The notes beneath the pieces are model-generated. The model saw only the letters and a list, made by a program, of their open reading frames with translations, ran no database searches and had not been told where the DNA came from. A program made the translations under genes and the position numbers. A stretch of 64,000 nucleotides of DNA from Paraburkholderia sp. DHOC27. GTDB taxonomy: Bacteria > Pseudomonadota > Gammaproteobacteria > Burkholderiales > Burkholderiaceae. This document shows, piece by piece, positions 18,028-26,510 of this stretch (the stretch's first letter is position 1; every line of letters starts with the position of its first letter). Where the stretch lies: NCBI RefSeq assembly GCF_003429005.1, contig NZ_QVQV01000001.1:124001-188000 (forward strand). The letters are read 5' to 3'.

Positions 18028-19074
18028 ATGCGCGAAGAACCCCATTTGATCGACCGCAGCGGCATCCAGCCCGGCCTCGATCCCGCCCATCTGCCGCGTT
18101 ACCCCTCGCAACCCGAAACGGGCCGCGCAGATCATCGTGAGCAGCCGGACATGGCGCGCACCTGGAAGAAACCGCCGCATATCTTCTGGCGCAAGTTGCG
18201 CGCACTCGTGCTGCCAGTGGACACCGAAACAGGTCCATCTTACGAATCGCCGTCGCGCTTCGACTACGCGCGAAATACGCCGCACGCCACGTGGATTTAC
18301 GGCCTTACCATCGTGCTCGCGCTGCTGGCGCTGACCTGTGCGACCTTGAGCTCGGGGCTTTTCAACAAGCGTGACGATGCGGTAGCGCTGGCCTTGCAAA
18401 GCTCGGAGGGCGCCGTGACCAGCGCGGTGCCGCTTTCATCGTTGGCATCGACCTTGCCTGCCATGCCGGTGCGGCAAACGCCTGCTGCGCCTTCAACGTC
18501 TGCGCCTGCCACAGTCGCACCCGCCGCTACAACCACCACGGCCGCTGCGCCAAATGCGGATCTGCAATCCGCCGCGCCGACGCCCGCAGAGCAGCAGGCT
18601 GCCGCACGCCAGGCACGTGCCGCCGCCGCGCGTGCCGCAACAAGGCAGGACGTGAAAACTGCGGCAGCTGCTGACGCCACAGTGCCACCCGCAACGTCGA
18701 ACCCGCGCGCGCAATACGATCTGCAAGTAGTTCGCGCCAGCATGGACAAGAACAATCTCACCACGGCACGCGCTGTTCTATCGAGGGTGCTCGCCAAACA
18801 ACCCAACAACATCGACGCAATCAAACTGAATGCCGATCTCGAAGACCGGGAGTTGAAGCGCAATTCGCTGCTGCTGGCTGCACGCAGTTGCGCGGAGCAG
18901 GATCAATGGCACTGTGTATGGCGCAACGCCGGTAACGCCCTCGTGACCGACGCGTCGAACGCGGAAGCGAAGCGTCTGATGACGCAGGCCATGTGGCAGT
19001 CGGAACTCGATTCGCGCACCGGTGCAACGCCGCCGCTCGGCCTGAGTCACGAGCCGGTTCGAAGCACTCAGTAA
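18028..19074 (+). CDS. Membrane-anchored protein with TPR-like C-terminus
   Basis: About 348 residues. A basic cytoplasmic N-terminal region is followed by one transmembrane helix (WIYGLTIVLALLALTCATLSS), a long Ala/Thr/Pro-rich linker, and a helical C-terminal domain (AQYDLQVVRASMDKNNLTTARAVLSRVLAKQPNNIDAIKLNADLEDREL) that looks like one to two tetratricopeptide units. It should be an inner-membrane protein with a periplasmic protein-interaction domain. The frame is open from 17857; I chose the ATG at 18028 on composition, but no start has a good ribosome-binding site. It converges on a histidine kinase gene. Function unknown. Confidence 0.7.
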   Translation: MREEPHLIDRSGIQPGLDPAHLPRYPSQPETGRADHREQPDMARTWKKPPHIFWRKLRALVLPVDTETGPSYESPSRFDYARNTPHATWIYGLTIVLALLALTCATLSSGLFNKRDDAVALALQSSEGAVTSAVPLSSLASTLPAMPVRQTPAAPSTSAPATVAPAATTTTAAAPNADLQSAAPTPAEQQAAARQARAAAARAATRQDVKTAAAADATVPPATSNPRAQYDLQVVRASMDKNNLTTARAVLSRVLAKQPNNIDAIKLNADLEDRELKRNSLLLAARSCAEQDQWHCVWRNAGNALVTDASNAEAKRLMTQAMWQSELDSRTGATPPLGLSHEPVRSTQ

Positions 19075-19106
19075 AGACCGTGCGGCTGCACTGGCTGAAA
19101 GATCAT

Positions 19107-20594
19107 TCAGGCAGCCACGGCGCGCGTGCTTTGACTCGTAGGGAGTTCGAAGCAAAACACCGCACCCGCGCCCTCGTGTTCGACTAGCCGGATCTGCGTG
19201 TGATGCAACTGCAACATGCGCTGCACGATCAAGAGCCCGAAGCCGCCACCGCGATGCGTCCCGCCTGAACCGAACGGCCGCTCGAATAGCCCAACGCGCT
19301 GGGTAGCCGGCACACCGGGACCGGTATCGCTGACCGTCACCGCTACCTTGTTGTCGCGATACGCGAGTTCGACGCTCACGGTGCCCTCAGCGGGCGTATG
19401 GCGAATCGCGTTATCGAGCAGGTTGGTCAGCACGCGCTCGATCATCCCCAGATCGGCACACACCGTCGGCACGCGTTGCGGAATGTCGGCATGCAAGCGG
19501 ATATGGCGCGCCTCGGCCGGCAGTTCGAATTTCTGGAACACGTCCTGCACCAGATCGACCAGCGAAAACTCTTCCCATGCGGGCTGCACATTGGCGTGTT
19601 CGAGCCGCGCGAGTTCGAACAGCGCCTGGGCGAGCCGTCCCACTTTCATACTCTGCGCAATCGCGATCCCCAGATAGCGTTTGCGCTCCGTCTCGCTGAG
19701 CGTATCCGCCTTCAGGGAAAGCGTTTCGAGGTAGCCGTGCAGCGAGGTCAACGGCGTGCGCAAGTCGTGCGAAATATTGGCCAGCAACTCGCGCCGCTGT
19801 TGATCCTGCCGCGTCAACGCACGCCATTGTTCGCCGATGCGCTCTGCCATCTGCGCGAACGTCGTCTCCAGAATGGCGATTTCATCACGCGGCCCCGCGG
19901 ATGACGAGCGCGGCACCTTCGGCTGCGTATCCGGCTCACCGTTGGCATCGAAGCGCAGCATCGCCGCCGAGAGCCGTCGCAACGGCCGCGTAATCAGCCC
20001 GAACGCGGTCAAACCCGCCAGCAGGCCGAGCAGGGCCACCAGGGCCATGTACCACAGCGTGGTGCGCAACACGGAACTCGCGCTCACGCGCTCGGCGAGC
20101 GCGTCGTGTGCTTCGCCCAGCAGCACCACGTAGATATAGCCGGACGGCGCATGTCCATCCACTTGCAAGGGCGCGGCACTAAACACCTTGCGACCACCGG
20201 TGCTGCGTGGATCGTCGCCGAGAATCGGCAAGGTGTCACCGGCAATGAAGCGGCGAATCGGCGCGAGGTCGATCTGGGTGCGCTTCACGTGTCCCACTGG
20301 CGCATCGTCGCCCTTGATGCGGCCTTGATTGTCGAGCAGATACACTTCGACGCTCGGATTGACCACCATCAGTTGTCCGAACAATTGCCGCACGGCATCG
20401 GGCCGCAGGCCTTGCGCGTCCATGAGCGTCGCGCTGCGGGCAATGTGCCCCGCCAGATCGCGCGACAACCCCTGAATGACTTCCTTGTCGTGCAGATCGC
20501 TGGAGCGGATTTGCAGCCAGGCCGAAGCGCCGCAACACGCGAGCAGCAGCACGGAGAAGACGATCGAGAGGCGCTGGGTGAGCGTGAGATTCAT
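19107..20594 (-). CDS. Sensor histidine kinase next to the Msr operon
   Basis: A 495-residue inner-membrane sensor kinase. Two helices (about residues 8-28 and 178-201) flank a 150-residue periplasmic sensor domain, followed by a HAMP linker, the phospho-acceptor His276 in NISHDLRTPLTSLHGYLE, and an ATPase domain (LLDNAIRHTPAEG, VSDTGPGVP, GGGFGLLIVQRM). Its start overlaps the stop of the response regulator by four bases, so the two are translationally coupled. The pair is divergent from msrB-dipZ-msrA, which makes it a good candidate sensor of envelope oxidants. Confidence 0.92.
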   Translation of the reverse strand: MNLTLTQRLSIVFSVLLLACCGASAWLQIRSSDLHDKEVIQGLSRDLAGHIARSATLMDAQGLRPDAVRQLFGQLMVVNPSVEVYLLDNQGRIKGDDAPVGHVKRTQIDLAPIRRFIAGDTLPILGDDPRSTGGRKVFSAAPLQVDGHAPSGYIYVVLLGEAHDALAERVSASSVLRTTLWYMALVALLGLLAGLTAFGLITRPLRRLSAAMLRFDANGEPDTQPKVPRSSSAGPRDEIAILETTFAQMAERIGEQWRALTRQDQQRRELLANISHDLRTPLTSLHGYLETLSLKADTLSETERKRYLGIAIAQSMKVGRLAQALFELARLEHANVQPAWEEFSLVDLVQDVFQKFELPAEARHIRLHADIPQRVPTVCADLGMIERVLTNLLDNAIRHTPAEGTVSVELAYRDNKVAVTVSDTGPGVPATQRVGLFERPFGSGGTHRGGGFGLLIVQRMLQLHHTQIRLVEHEGAGAVFCFELPTSQSTRAVAA

Positions 20595-21340
20595 TGCGCG
20601 TCCGTGGCGGAAGGGTCTTGCGGCGAAGCGCTGTCCGACGCCGCGGCCAGTTTGTAGCCACGCCCCCAGACAGTCAGGATGCGCGTCGGCTGCGCCGGAT
20701 CGGTTTCGATCTTGGCCCGCAGGCGGTTGATGTGCGTATTCACCGTATGTTCGTAGCCTTCATGCTGATAGCCCCACACCGCGTTGAGCAGATCCATCCG
20801 CGAAAACACCTTGCCTGGCTGCTGCGCGAAGTAATACAGCAGATCGAATTCGCGCGGCGTGAGTTCGATGGGCCGCCCCTCGACGCTGGCCTCACGGGTC
20901 AGCGGATCGACGACAAGGCCGGCAATCTGCAAGGTGCCCGCATCGATGCGCGAATCCTTGGCCATCGCTTCGACGCGCCGCAGCAGCGCCTTGACCCGCG
21001 CCACCAGTTCGAGCACCGAAAACGGCTTGGCGAGGTAGTCGTCCGCGCCGAGTTCGAGGCCGAGAATGCGGTGCACTTCGCTCGAGCGGGCGCTGGTGAT
21101 GATGATCGGCGTATAACGCGTCATCGCACGGGCACGGCGGCAGATTTCGAGTCCGTCCACGCCCGGCAGCATCAAATCGAGAATCAGCGCGTCCCAGCCG
21201 CCCTGCTCCAGCAGCCGCAAGCCTTCGTTGCCGTCCGCGCTGTGCACGACCTCGTAACGTTCGTCCCGCAGATGCAGGCTCAACACATTGGCGATGTCGT
21301 TGTCGTCTTCGACTATCAAAATCCGCTTCGGATGATCCAT
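20591..21340 (-). CDS. OmpR-family response regulator, partner of the adjacent kinase
   Basis: A 249-residue response regulator. The receiver has the acidic pair in VEDDND, phospho-acceptor Asp55 in LILDLMLPGVDGLE, and the conserved Lys in DDYLAKPFSVLELVARVKALLRR. The DNA-binding domain contains PREFDLLYYFAQQPGKVFSRMDLLNAVWGYQHEGYEHTVNTHINRLRAKIE. It is first in a two-gene unit with the kinase and starts 201 bases from msrB on the other strand, so their promoters share one region. The tail is Ser/Ala rich. Confidence 0.93.
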   Translation of the reverse strand: MDHPKRILIVEDDNDIANVLSLHLRDERYEVVHSADGNEGLRLLEQGGWDALILDLMLPGVDGLEICRRARAMTRYTPIIITSARSSEVHRILGLELGADDYLAKPFSVLELVARVKALLRRVEAMAKDSRIDAGTLQIAGLVVDPLTREASVEGRPIELTPREFDLLYYFAQQPGKVFSRMDLLNAVWGYQHEGYEHTVNTHINRLRAKIETDPAQPTRILTVWGRGYKLAAASDSASPQDPSATDAQ

Positions 21341-21541
21341 TGGAGGTGTGTGTCTACAGCGGTTACAGGAACGGCCCGAACCAGCCGGCGTGGGCCTGAA
21401 CGGCCCCGCCCCGTTGCGCCATTGTGCAAAATTTCGGGCCAGCGAGTTATCACATTTAATTTAACTTTTCGTGAGGACTTTGACACCGCCCGCGCTCTAG
21501 GATGACGCTACGTTCAGCAGATTGGCCCCAAGGAGCACATC
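21341..21541. promoter_or_regulatory. Shared divergent promoter region, response regulator / msrB
   Basis: Two hundred bases separate the divergent starts. An AT-rich block (ACATTTAATTTAACTTTT) and TTTGACA at 21479-21485 lie on the msrB side. I see no convincing -10 at normal spacing, so msrB may need an activator. Confidence 0.35.
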
Positions 21542-22054
21542 ATGCAAAGTCGTAGACGCTTCCTGTTTTCCAGCGCCGCCGCCGTGGCGGCGCTTGCAGC
21601 CGCGAGCCGCTGGCGGCCGCTCGCCGCCGCGCCGACGGACACCGGCAAGGCTGCCGAAAGCTTCGAATTCGTCCGCACGGACGCGCAGTGGCACCAGTTG
21701 CTGACTCCCGCACAGTACAGCGTTTTGCGCGAGGAAGGCACCGAGCGGCCTTACACCAGCCCGCTGAACAACGAGCATCGCACCGGCGTGTTCTCGTGCG
21801 CTGGCTGCCGGCTCGACCTGTTTTCATCCAGCACCAAATTCGACAGCCACACGGGCTGGCCCAGCTTCTGGGCGCCGCTGCCGCATGCCGTGGCGAGTCA
21901 CGAAGACAGTTCGTTCGGCATGTCGCGCACGGAAGTGCATTGCCGGCGCTGCGGCGGCCATCTGGGGCACGTCTTCGACGACGGCCCGAAGCCCACCGCC
22001 CTGCGCTATTGCATGAACGGTCTTGCCATGAACTTTACGCCGGCGGCGGCCTGA
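21542..22054 (+). CDS. msrB: Peptide-methionine (R)-S-oxide reductase, Tat-exported
   Basis: A 170-residue enzyme that reduces the R epimer of methionine sulfoxide in proteins. The N-terminus has a twin-arginine signal (RRRFLF, then an Ala-rich helix), so it should act in the periplasm folded. Zinc-binding pairs Cys86/Cys89 and Cys134/Cys137 and the catalytic Cys157 (RYCMNG) are present. There is no other cysteine, hence no resolving cysteine. The ATG at 21542 follows AAGGAGCACATC. It is the first gene of an msrB-dipZ-msrA operon. Confidence 0.94.
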   Translation: MQSRRRFLFSSAAAVAALAAASRWRPLAAAPTDTGKAAESFEFVRTDAQWHQLLTPAQYSVLREEGTERPYTSPLNNEHRTGVFSCAGCRLDLFSSSTKFDSHTGWPSFWAPLPHAVASHEDSSFGMSRTEVHCRRCGGHLGHVFDDGPKPTALRYCMNGLAMNFTPAAA

Positions 22055-22124
22055 GTCCCGACAGCCCCGAGAAGAGTTCGAGAAACGCCCCTGAAACCTT
22101 ACCAAAACGAAGCCCGGAACAGTC

Positions 22125-24041
22125 ATGTTACTCATCGTTCTTGCCTACCTTGGCGGCGCCCTGACGATCCTCAGCCCGTGCATTCTGCCCGTGCTGCCGT
22201 TCGTTTTCGCGCGCGCCGATCAGCCGTTCGTGCGCAGCGGGCTGCCGTTGCTCGCCGGCATGGCGCTGACTTTCGCCCTCGTGGCGACGCTCGCCGCCAT
22301 CGGCGGGGGCTGGGTCACGCAGGCCAACCAGTATGGCCGCTGGCTCGCCATCGCGCTGCTGGCCATCTTCGGCCTGACGCTGCTGTTCCCGCGCTTCGCG
22401 GATCATCTGATGCGGCCTCTGGTGAGCGCCGGCAACCGCCTGTCGAACTTCGCGCAGGCGGACGGTCAACAGGTGCGGGTGGGCTCGTCGTTCCTGCTGG
22501 GCATCGCCACCGGCCTGCTGTGGGCGCCGTGCGCTGGTCCGATTCTCGGGCTGGTACTGACCGGTGCCGCGCTGAAGGGCGCGAGCGTCGGTACAACGCT
22601 GCTGCTGATCGCCTATGCGGCCGGCGCGGCGACTTCGCTGGCGGTGGCGCTGCTGATCGGCGGCAAGGTGTTCACGGCGATGAAGCGTTCGCTCGGCGCG
22701 GGCGAATGGATTCGCCGCGGCATCGGTGCGGCCATGCTGTGCGGCGTGGTGGCGATCGGCTTCGGCTTCGATACCGGTGTGCTGGCGCAGGTTTCGACCG
22801 TGGCGACGAGCGGCATCGAACAGAAGCTGGTGGACCGGCTCTCGCCCGGTGCCATGCATGCCGGCGCTGCTGCCAACCCCACGGTGGCGTCCGACGCAGG
22901 CGGCGCGATGATGGCGGCGGCGAATACGGTGGCGGCTTCCTCCTCTACGGATGCAACTACAACGCCCGACGTCATCAGCAGCGACGCCAAAGGTGGCGCC
23001 ATGATGGCCGCTTCGAACGCCATGATGCGTGCCTCGCAGACGGTACCCGAAGCGGCTCCGGCGTTGCCGGTGGAAGGCACGCTGCCGCCGCTGAACGGCG
23101 CGGTGCAGTGGCTCAATTCGCCGCCGCTGTCCGCTCAAAGTCTGCGCGGTAAGGTCGTATTGATCGACTTCTGGACCTACTCGTGCATCAACTGCCTGCG
23201 CTCGCTGCCCTACGTCAAGGCGTGGGCCGACAAGTACAAGGACCAGGGTCTCGTCGTGATTGGCGTGCACGCACCGGAATTCGCGTTTGAGCGCAATATC
23301 GACAATGTGAAGAAGGCGACCCACGAACTCGGTATCGACTACCCGGTGGCGATCGACAACAACTACGCCATCTGGCGCTCGCTGAACAACCAGTACTGGC
23401 CCGCGCATTACTTCGTCGATGCACAAGGCCGTATCCGCTATCACCACTTTGGTGAAGGCGATTACACGGAGTCCGAAAAAGTGATCCAGCAGTTGTTGAC
23501 CGAAGCCGGTCACGCAGACGCCGCAAAGATCGCCACCGGCTTGCCCGGTGGCACCGCGAAGGGCGTGCTGGCGGCTGCGGACAACGGCGACATGCAGTCA
23601 CCGGAGACGTATATCGGCTACGCACGGGCGGAAAACTTCATGTCCCCCGGCGGCGAAGTGGAAGACCATGCGCAGACCTACGCGGCGCCCGGGCAGCTTG
23701 CGCTGAACGACTGGGGGCTGGCCGGCAAGTGGCGCGTCAATTCCGAGCAGGCAACGCTCGCAGCGCCCGCCGGACAGATCGTGTACCGCTTCCATGCCCG
23801 CGACCTGCACCTCGTGCTCGGCCCGGGCAAGGACGGCAAGCCAGTGCGCTTTCGCGTGAGCATCGACGGCGCCACGCCGGGCGATGCGCACGGCAGCGAC
23901 ATCAGCGCGGACGGCACGGGCACGGTGACGGAGCAGCGGCTCTATCAACTGGTGCGCCAGACCGGCGACATCAAGGACCACACGTTTTCGATCCAGTTTC
24001 TGGACCCGGGCGTGCAGGCGTATTCGTTCACGTTCGGCTAA
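22125..24041 (+). CDS. dipZ: DipZ-type thiol-disulfide electron conduit (CcdA + thioredoxin domains)
   Basis: A 638-residue inner-membrane protein. Residues 1-230 are a CcdA-like membrane domain with paired cysteines in SPCILPVLPF and WAPCAGPILG. A low-complexity Ala/Met linker follows (about 250-320), then a periplasmic thioredoxin-like domain with Cys354-Ile-Asn-Cys357 (TYSCINCLRSLPY), and a C-terminal beta domain (from about 490) as in mycobacterial DipZ. It should carry electrons from cytoplasmic thioredoxin to periplasmic targets. Flanked by msrB and msrA, its likely clients are those two enzymes. Confidence 0.9.
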   Translation: MLLIVLAYLGGALTILSPCILPVLPFVFARADQPFVRSGLPLLAGMALTFALVATLAAIGGGWVTQANQYGRWLAIALLAIFGLTLLFPRFADHLMRPLVSAGNRLSNFAQADGQQVRVGSSFLLGIATGLLWAPCAGPILGLVLTGAALKGASVGTTLLLIAYAAGAATSLAVALLIGGKVFTAMKRSLGAGEWIRRGIGAAMLCGVVAIGFGFDTGVLAQVSTVATSGIEQKLVDRLSPGAMHAGAAANPTVASDAGGAMMAAANTVAASSSTDATTTPDVISSDAKGGAMMAASNAMMRASQTVPEAAPALPVEGTLPPLNGAVQWLNSPPLSAQSLRGKVVLIDFWTYSCINCLRSLPYVKAWADKYKDQGLVVIGVHAPEFAFERNIDNVKKATHELGIDYPVAIDNNYAIWRSLNNQYWPAHYFVDAQGRIRYHHFGEGDYTESEKVIQQLLTEAGHADAAKIATGLPGGTAKGVLAAADNGDMQSPETYIGYARAENFMSPGGEVEDHAQTYAAPGQLALNDWGLAGKWRVNSEQATLAAPAGQIVYRFHARDLHLVLGPGKDGKPVRFRVSIDGATPGDAHGSDISADGTGTVTEQRLYQLVRQTGDIKDHTFSIQFLDPGVQAYSFTFG

Positions 24042-24111
24042 TGCGTCAATGCAAAACCGGACACGACGCCTGTACTTCCACACCACCCATATTCAAAAGG
24101 GGCTGACCATC

Positions 24112-24852
24112 GTGAGCAAGATCGTGAATTCCCAGGCTTCCTCGTGGAAGCGCCCAACCGTCGCCAAACTCGCCGGCATCCTGGCGCTTGGCGTGGGCAT
24201 CATCGCAACACAGCGGTTCGCGAATTCCGCGGAACCCGCCACGAAGATTCCGCCGCCGGCGCAGGATGAGAAGGTCGTGGCCAACCATACGGAAACCGCC
24301 GTGTTTGCGGGCGGCTGCTTCTGGGGCGTGCAAGGCGTGTTCGAGCACGTGCACGGCGTCAAACAGGTTGCCTCGGGCTACAGCGGTGGCGCTGCCGGCA
24401 CCGCGCAATATGAAACCGTGAGCGAAGGCGATACCGGTCACGCAGAATCCGTACAGATCACGTACGACCCGACGCAGATTACTTATGGCCACTTGCTGCA
24501 GATTTTCTTCTCCGTGGCGCACAACCCGACTGAACTGAACTACCAGGGCCCGGATCATGGCACGCAGTATCGGTCAGCCGTGTTCCCCGTCAACGCGGAG
24601 CAACGCAGCGTCGCGCAGGCGTATATCGCGCAACTGGACAAGGCTCACGTGTTTTCCGCGCCGGTGGTGACGCGGGTGGAAGAGTTCAAGGGCTTCTATC
24701 CGGCCGAGGCGTATCACCAGAATTTCCTCGCGCTGCATCCCGACTATCCGTACATCGCAATCAACGATATGCCCAAGATCACTGATTTGAAGCGGATGTT
24801 CCCGGACGTGTATCTGAACAATCCGGTCTTGCTCAAGACCGCTTCATCGTAA
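24112..24852 (+). CDS. msrA: Peptide-methionine (S)-S-oxide reductase, membrane-anchored or exported
   Basis: A 246-residue enzyme for the S epimer of methionine sulfoxide. The catalytic motif is GGCFWG (Cys69), and the substrate pocket residues (GYSGG, GHAESVQITYDP, YRSAVF) are complete. A hydrophobic stretch at residues 17-33 followed by ANSAEP indicates a signal peptide or anchor, so it acts in the periplasm. Cys69 is the only cysteine; the usual C-terminal resolving cysteines are absent. I chose the GTG at 24112 (GGGGCT upstream); the frame is open from 24049. Third gene of the operon. Confidence 0.92.
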   Translation: MSKIVNSQASSWKRPTVAKLAGILALGVGIIATQRFANSAEPATKIPPPAQDEKVVANHTETAVFAGGCFWGVQGVFEHVHGVKQVASGYSGGAAGTAQYETVSEGDTGHAESVQITYDPTQITYGHLLQIFFSVAHNPTELNYQGPDHGTQYRSAVFPVNAEQRSVAQAYIAQLDKAHVFSAPVVTRVEEFKGFYPAEAYHQNFLALHPDYPYIAINDMPKITDLKRMFPDVYLNNPVLLKTASS

Positions 24853-24872
24853 GTTGCGGGAGGCGATGTCGC

Positions 24873-24909
24873 AAACGGGCTGGACCGCGTAGGTCCAGCC
24901 CGTTTTGCA
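24873..24909. terminator. Bidirectional terminator between msrA and the DUF779 gene
   Basis: AAACGGGCTGGACC (24873-24886) and GGTCCAGCCCGTTT (24892-24905) form a perfect 14-bp stem with a five-base loop and T/A runs on both sides. The flanking genes converge on it. Confidence 0.9.
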
Positions 24910-24918
24910 TTGTTGTGT

Positions 24919-25311
24919 TCAGGTTTCGGCGTGTTCGACCGGATGCGCTTCGAGCCAGCTCCACTCGGCGTCATCGAACAACCGCGAGCGCGTCAGAAAA
25001 CGCAGACCTGTGGGCCGTTCCAGCGAAAACATCCCGCCGTTGCCGGCCACGCAGTCGATGATCAATTGGGTGTGCTGCCAGTACTCGAATTGCGATTCGC
25101 TCATGTAGAACGGCACGCCGGCGATCTCGCCGAGTTTGACATCGGCGCCGCCCACCATGAATTCGTGCACCGGAAAACACATCGGTGCGCTGCCATCGCA
25201 GCAACCGCCCGACTGGTGGAACAAAATCTCGCCGTGCTCCGCCTTCAGCTTCTCGATCAGTTCGGCGGCGGCGGGCGTCGCAACGACGCGTGGCACTGCA
25301 TCGATACTCAT
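24919..25311 (-). CDS. DUF779-family protein
   Basis: A 130-residue protein with the family core HGEILFHQSGGCCDGSAPMC, IAGVPFYMSESQFEYWQHTQLIIDC and RFLTRSRLF. The conserved cysteines suggest metal or thiol chemistry. In many bacteria DUF779 genes sit next to NAD-dependent acetaldehyde dehydrogenases, but here none is adjacent. The ATG at 25311 is preceded by GGGGAAC. Biochemical role unknown. Confidence 0.88.
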   Translation of the reverse strand: MSIDAVPRVVATPAAAELIEKLKAEHGEILFHQSGGCCDGSAPMCFPVHEFMVGGADVKLGEIAGVPFYMSESQFEYWQHTQLIIDCVAGNGGMFSLERPTGLRFLTRSRLFDDAEWSWLEAHPVEHAET

Positions 25312-25468
25312 GATAGTTCCCCGTTCATCGGCTCGGCTTTCAGTGTACGCGCGTTCGCAAGCTTTCCGTCTTTGCAGTGCAAAAATGCCGGCGTCGCCGA
25401 CTATACGCCTGTGAAAGCGACGCTCGAATCGGGCGCTGACGTCTGAGTCTGCACAAGCGTGTGCGACG

Positions 25469-25753
25469 TCACTGAGACTTCACTGAGTCATCGTTACTGG
25501 TCAGCTTGGGTGACCGGGGCGCAGGTTGCGATGCGGCCGGCAAACCACCAATTGTCGGCACGGGGGTAACGTTGGGCGCTGGCGGGACCGCTGGCGGTTG
25601 CGTGGCCGGACGGATGGTCTGCGCGCTGCACGCCACCGTGAGCAGCACGAAGACAGCGGCAATGGTTCCTGTCGCTCCGCGTATAACTGCCCTGCGTGCC
25701 ATTGCGCGTGCGGTGTTACTCACCGCAAACGGCGCTGGTGCATCTGCGTTCAT
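25469..25753 (-). CDS. Small Pro-rich lipoprotein
   Basis: A 94-residue protein. The ATG at 25753 has AAGGAGGGGAGC before it. A hydrophobic segment ends in the lipobox-like LLTVAC, and the rest is a Pro/Ala-rich, probably disordered chain (RPATQPPAVPPAPNVTPVPT). The N-terminal region before the hydrophobic segment is about 30 residues, longer than typical for a lipoprotein signal. Function unknown. Confidence 0.6.
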   Translation of the reverse strand: MNADAPAPFAVSNTARAMARRAVIRGATGTIAAVFVLLTVACSAQTIRPATQPPAVPPAPNVTPVPTIGGLPAASQPAPRSPKLTSNDDSVKSQ

Positions 25754-25783
25754 GCTCCCCTCCTTCGTCCCTAAAGCGGTTGC

Positions 25784-26203
25784 CTAAAGAAGCCGCAAGG
25801 TGGCGGCGTCCCCTTTGCCGTTGAAATATTTACGCAGCGCTTCGACGAAGTCCTCGTTATCCGCTGTGGCCCGCTCGAACAGGCTGATCGAAGAATGGAA
25901 TTTCAGGTGATCGGGATAGCCGAAGATGTCTTCGATGGAACGGTCCTGGACGCTATTCACGAGCCGCGTGGTTTCGCACAATCGCGGACCTAACAGCGGA
26001 TGCCGCATGTACGCCTCGGCCTCCTGCAACGATGTAATGGCAAAGCGCTGCGCCATTGAACTGCTGCCAAGACCCTGAATCTGCGGAAAGACAAACCACA
26101 TCCAGTGGCTGCGCTTGCGGCCACGACCCAGTTCGTCGATAACGTCGGCGTAGAGGGGATTTTGAGCATCCACGAAGCGTTGGAGGTTATACGGATCGTC
26201 CAC
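25784..26203 (-). CDS. DUF1810-family protein
   Basis: A 139-residue protein with the family core DPYNLQRFVDAQNPLYADVIDELGRGRKRSHWMWFVFPQIQGLG, LLGPRLCETTRLV and FHSSISLFERA. I chose the GTG at 26203 since GGAGAG lies upstream and family members begin just before DDPYNLQRF; an in-frame ATG at 26224 has no ribosome-binding site. Some members are linked to ADP-ribose-related chemistry, but the role is not established and no relevant neighbour is present. Confidence 0.88.
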   Translation of the reverse strand: MDDPYNLQRFVDAQNPLYADVIDELGRGRKRSHWMWFVFPQIQGLGSSSMAQRFAITSLQEAEAYMRHPLLGPRLCETTRLVNSVQDRSIEDIFGYPDHLKFHSSISLFERATADNEDFVEALRKYFNGKGDAATLRLL

Positions 26204-26510
26204 GGTTGCACTCTCTCCTCTCATGACCGTCTGCGCTGACTGCGCGCGTCAACCTGGTCAAGACACACACTTAAAACGCAGCAACACGCATTCCCACGAT
26301 AGACGCAAACCGGGCATGAGCGGGCATGAGCGGGCACACCCCATGCTGCTGTGACACCGACACGCGAAGCAACTCCGCCTGCAGTAGCAATAGCGCGGCA
26401 CTTCTCGCATCCCTATTTTCGCAGCCGTTTTAGCCGGCTTTTCAGCATCGAAACCCGATCACCCGCGGTGGAAGCATCTTGCCACGCGCCCACTATTCCC
26501 GGAGATTGCA
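26204..26510. other. 307-bp intergenic region with a 10-bp tandem repeat
   Basis: It separates the divergent DUF1810 and ThDP-enzyme genes and should hold both promoters. CGGGCATGAG is repeated at 26311 and 26321, with a partial third copy to 26337. No gene is seen. Confidence 0.5.

Noticed and set aside
22128..23513. 461-codon frame opposite dipZ
   Set aside because: It is a shadow of the CcdA-thioredoxin gene, with Arg/His/Gln-rich composition.
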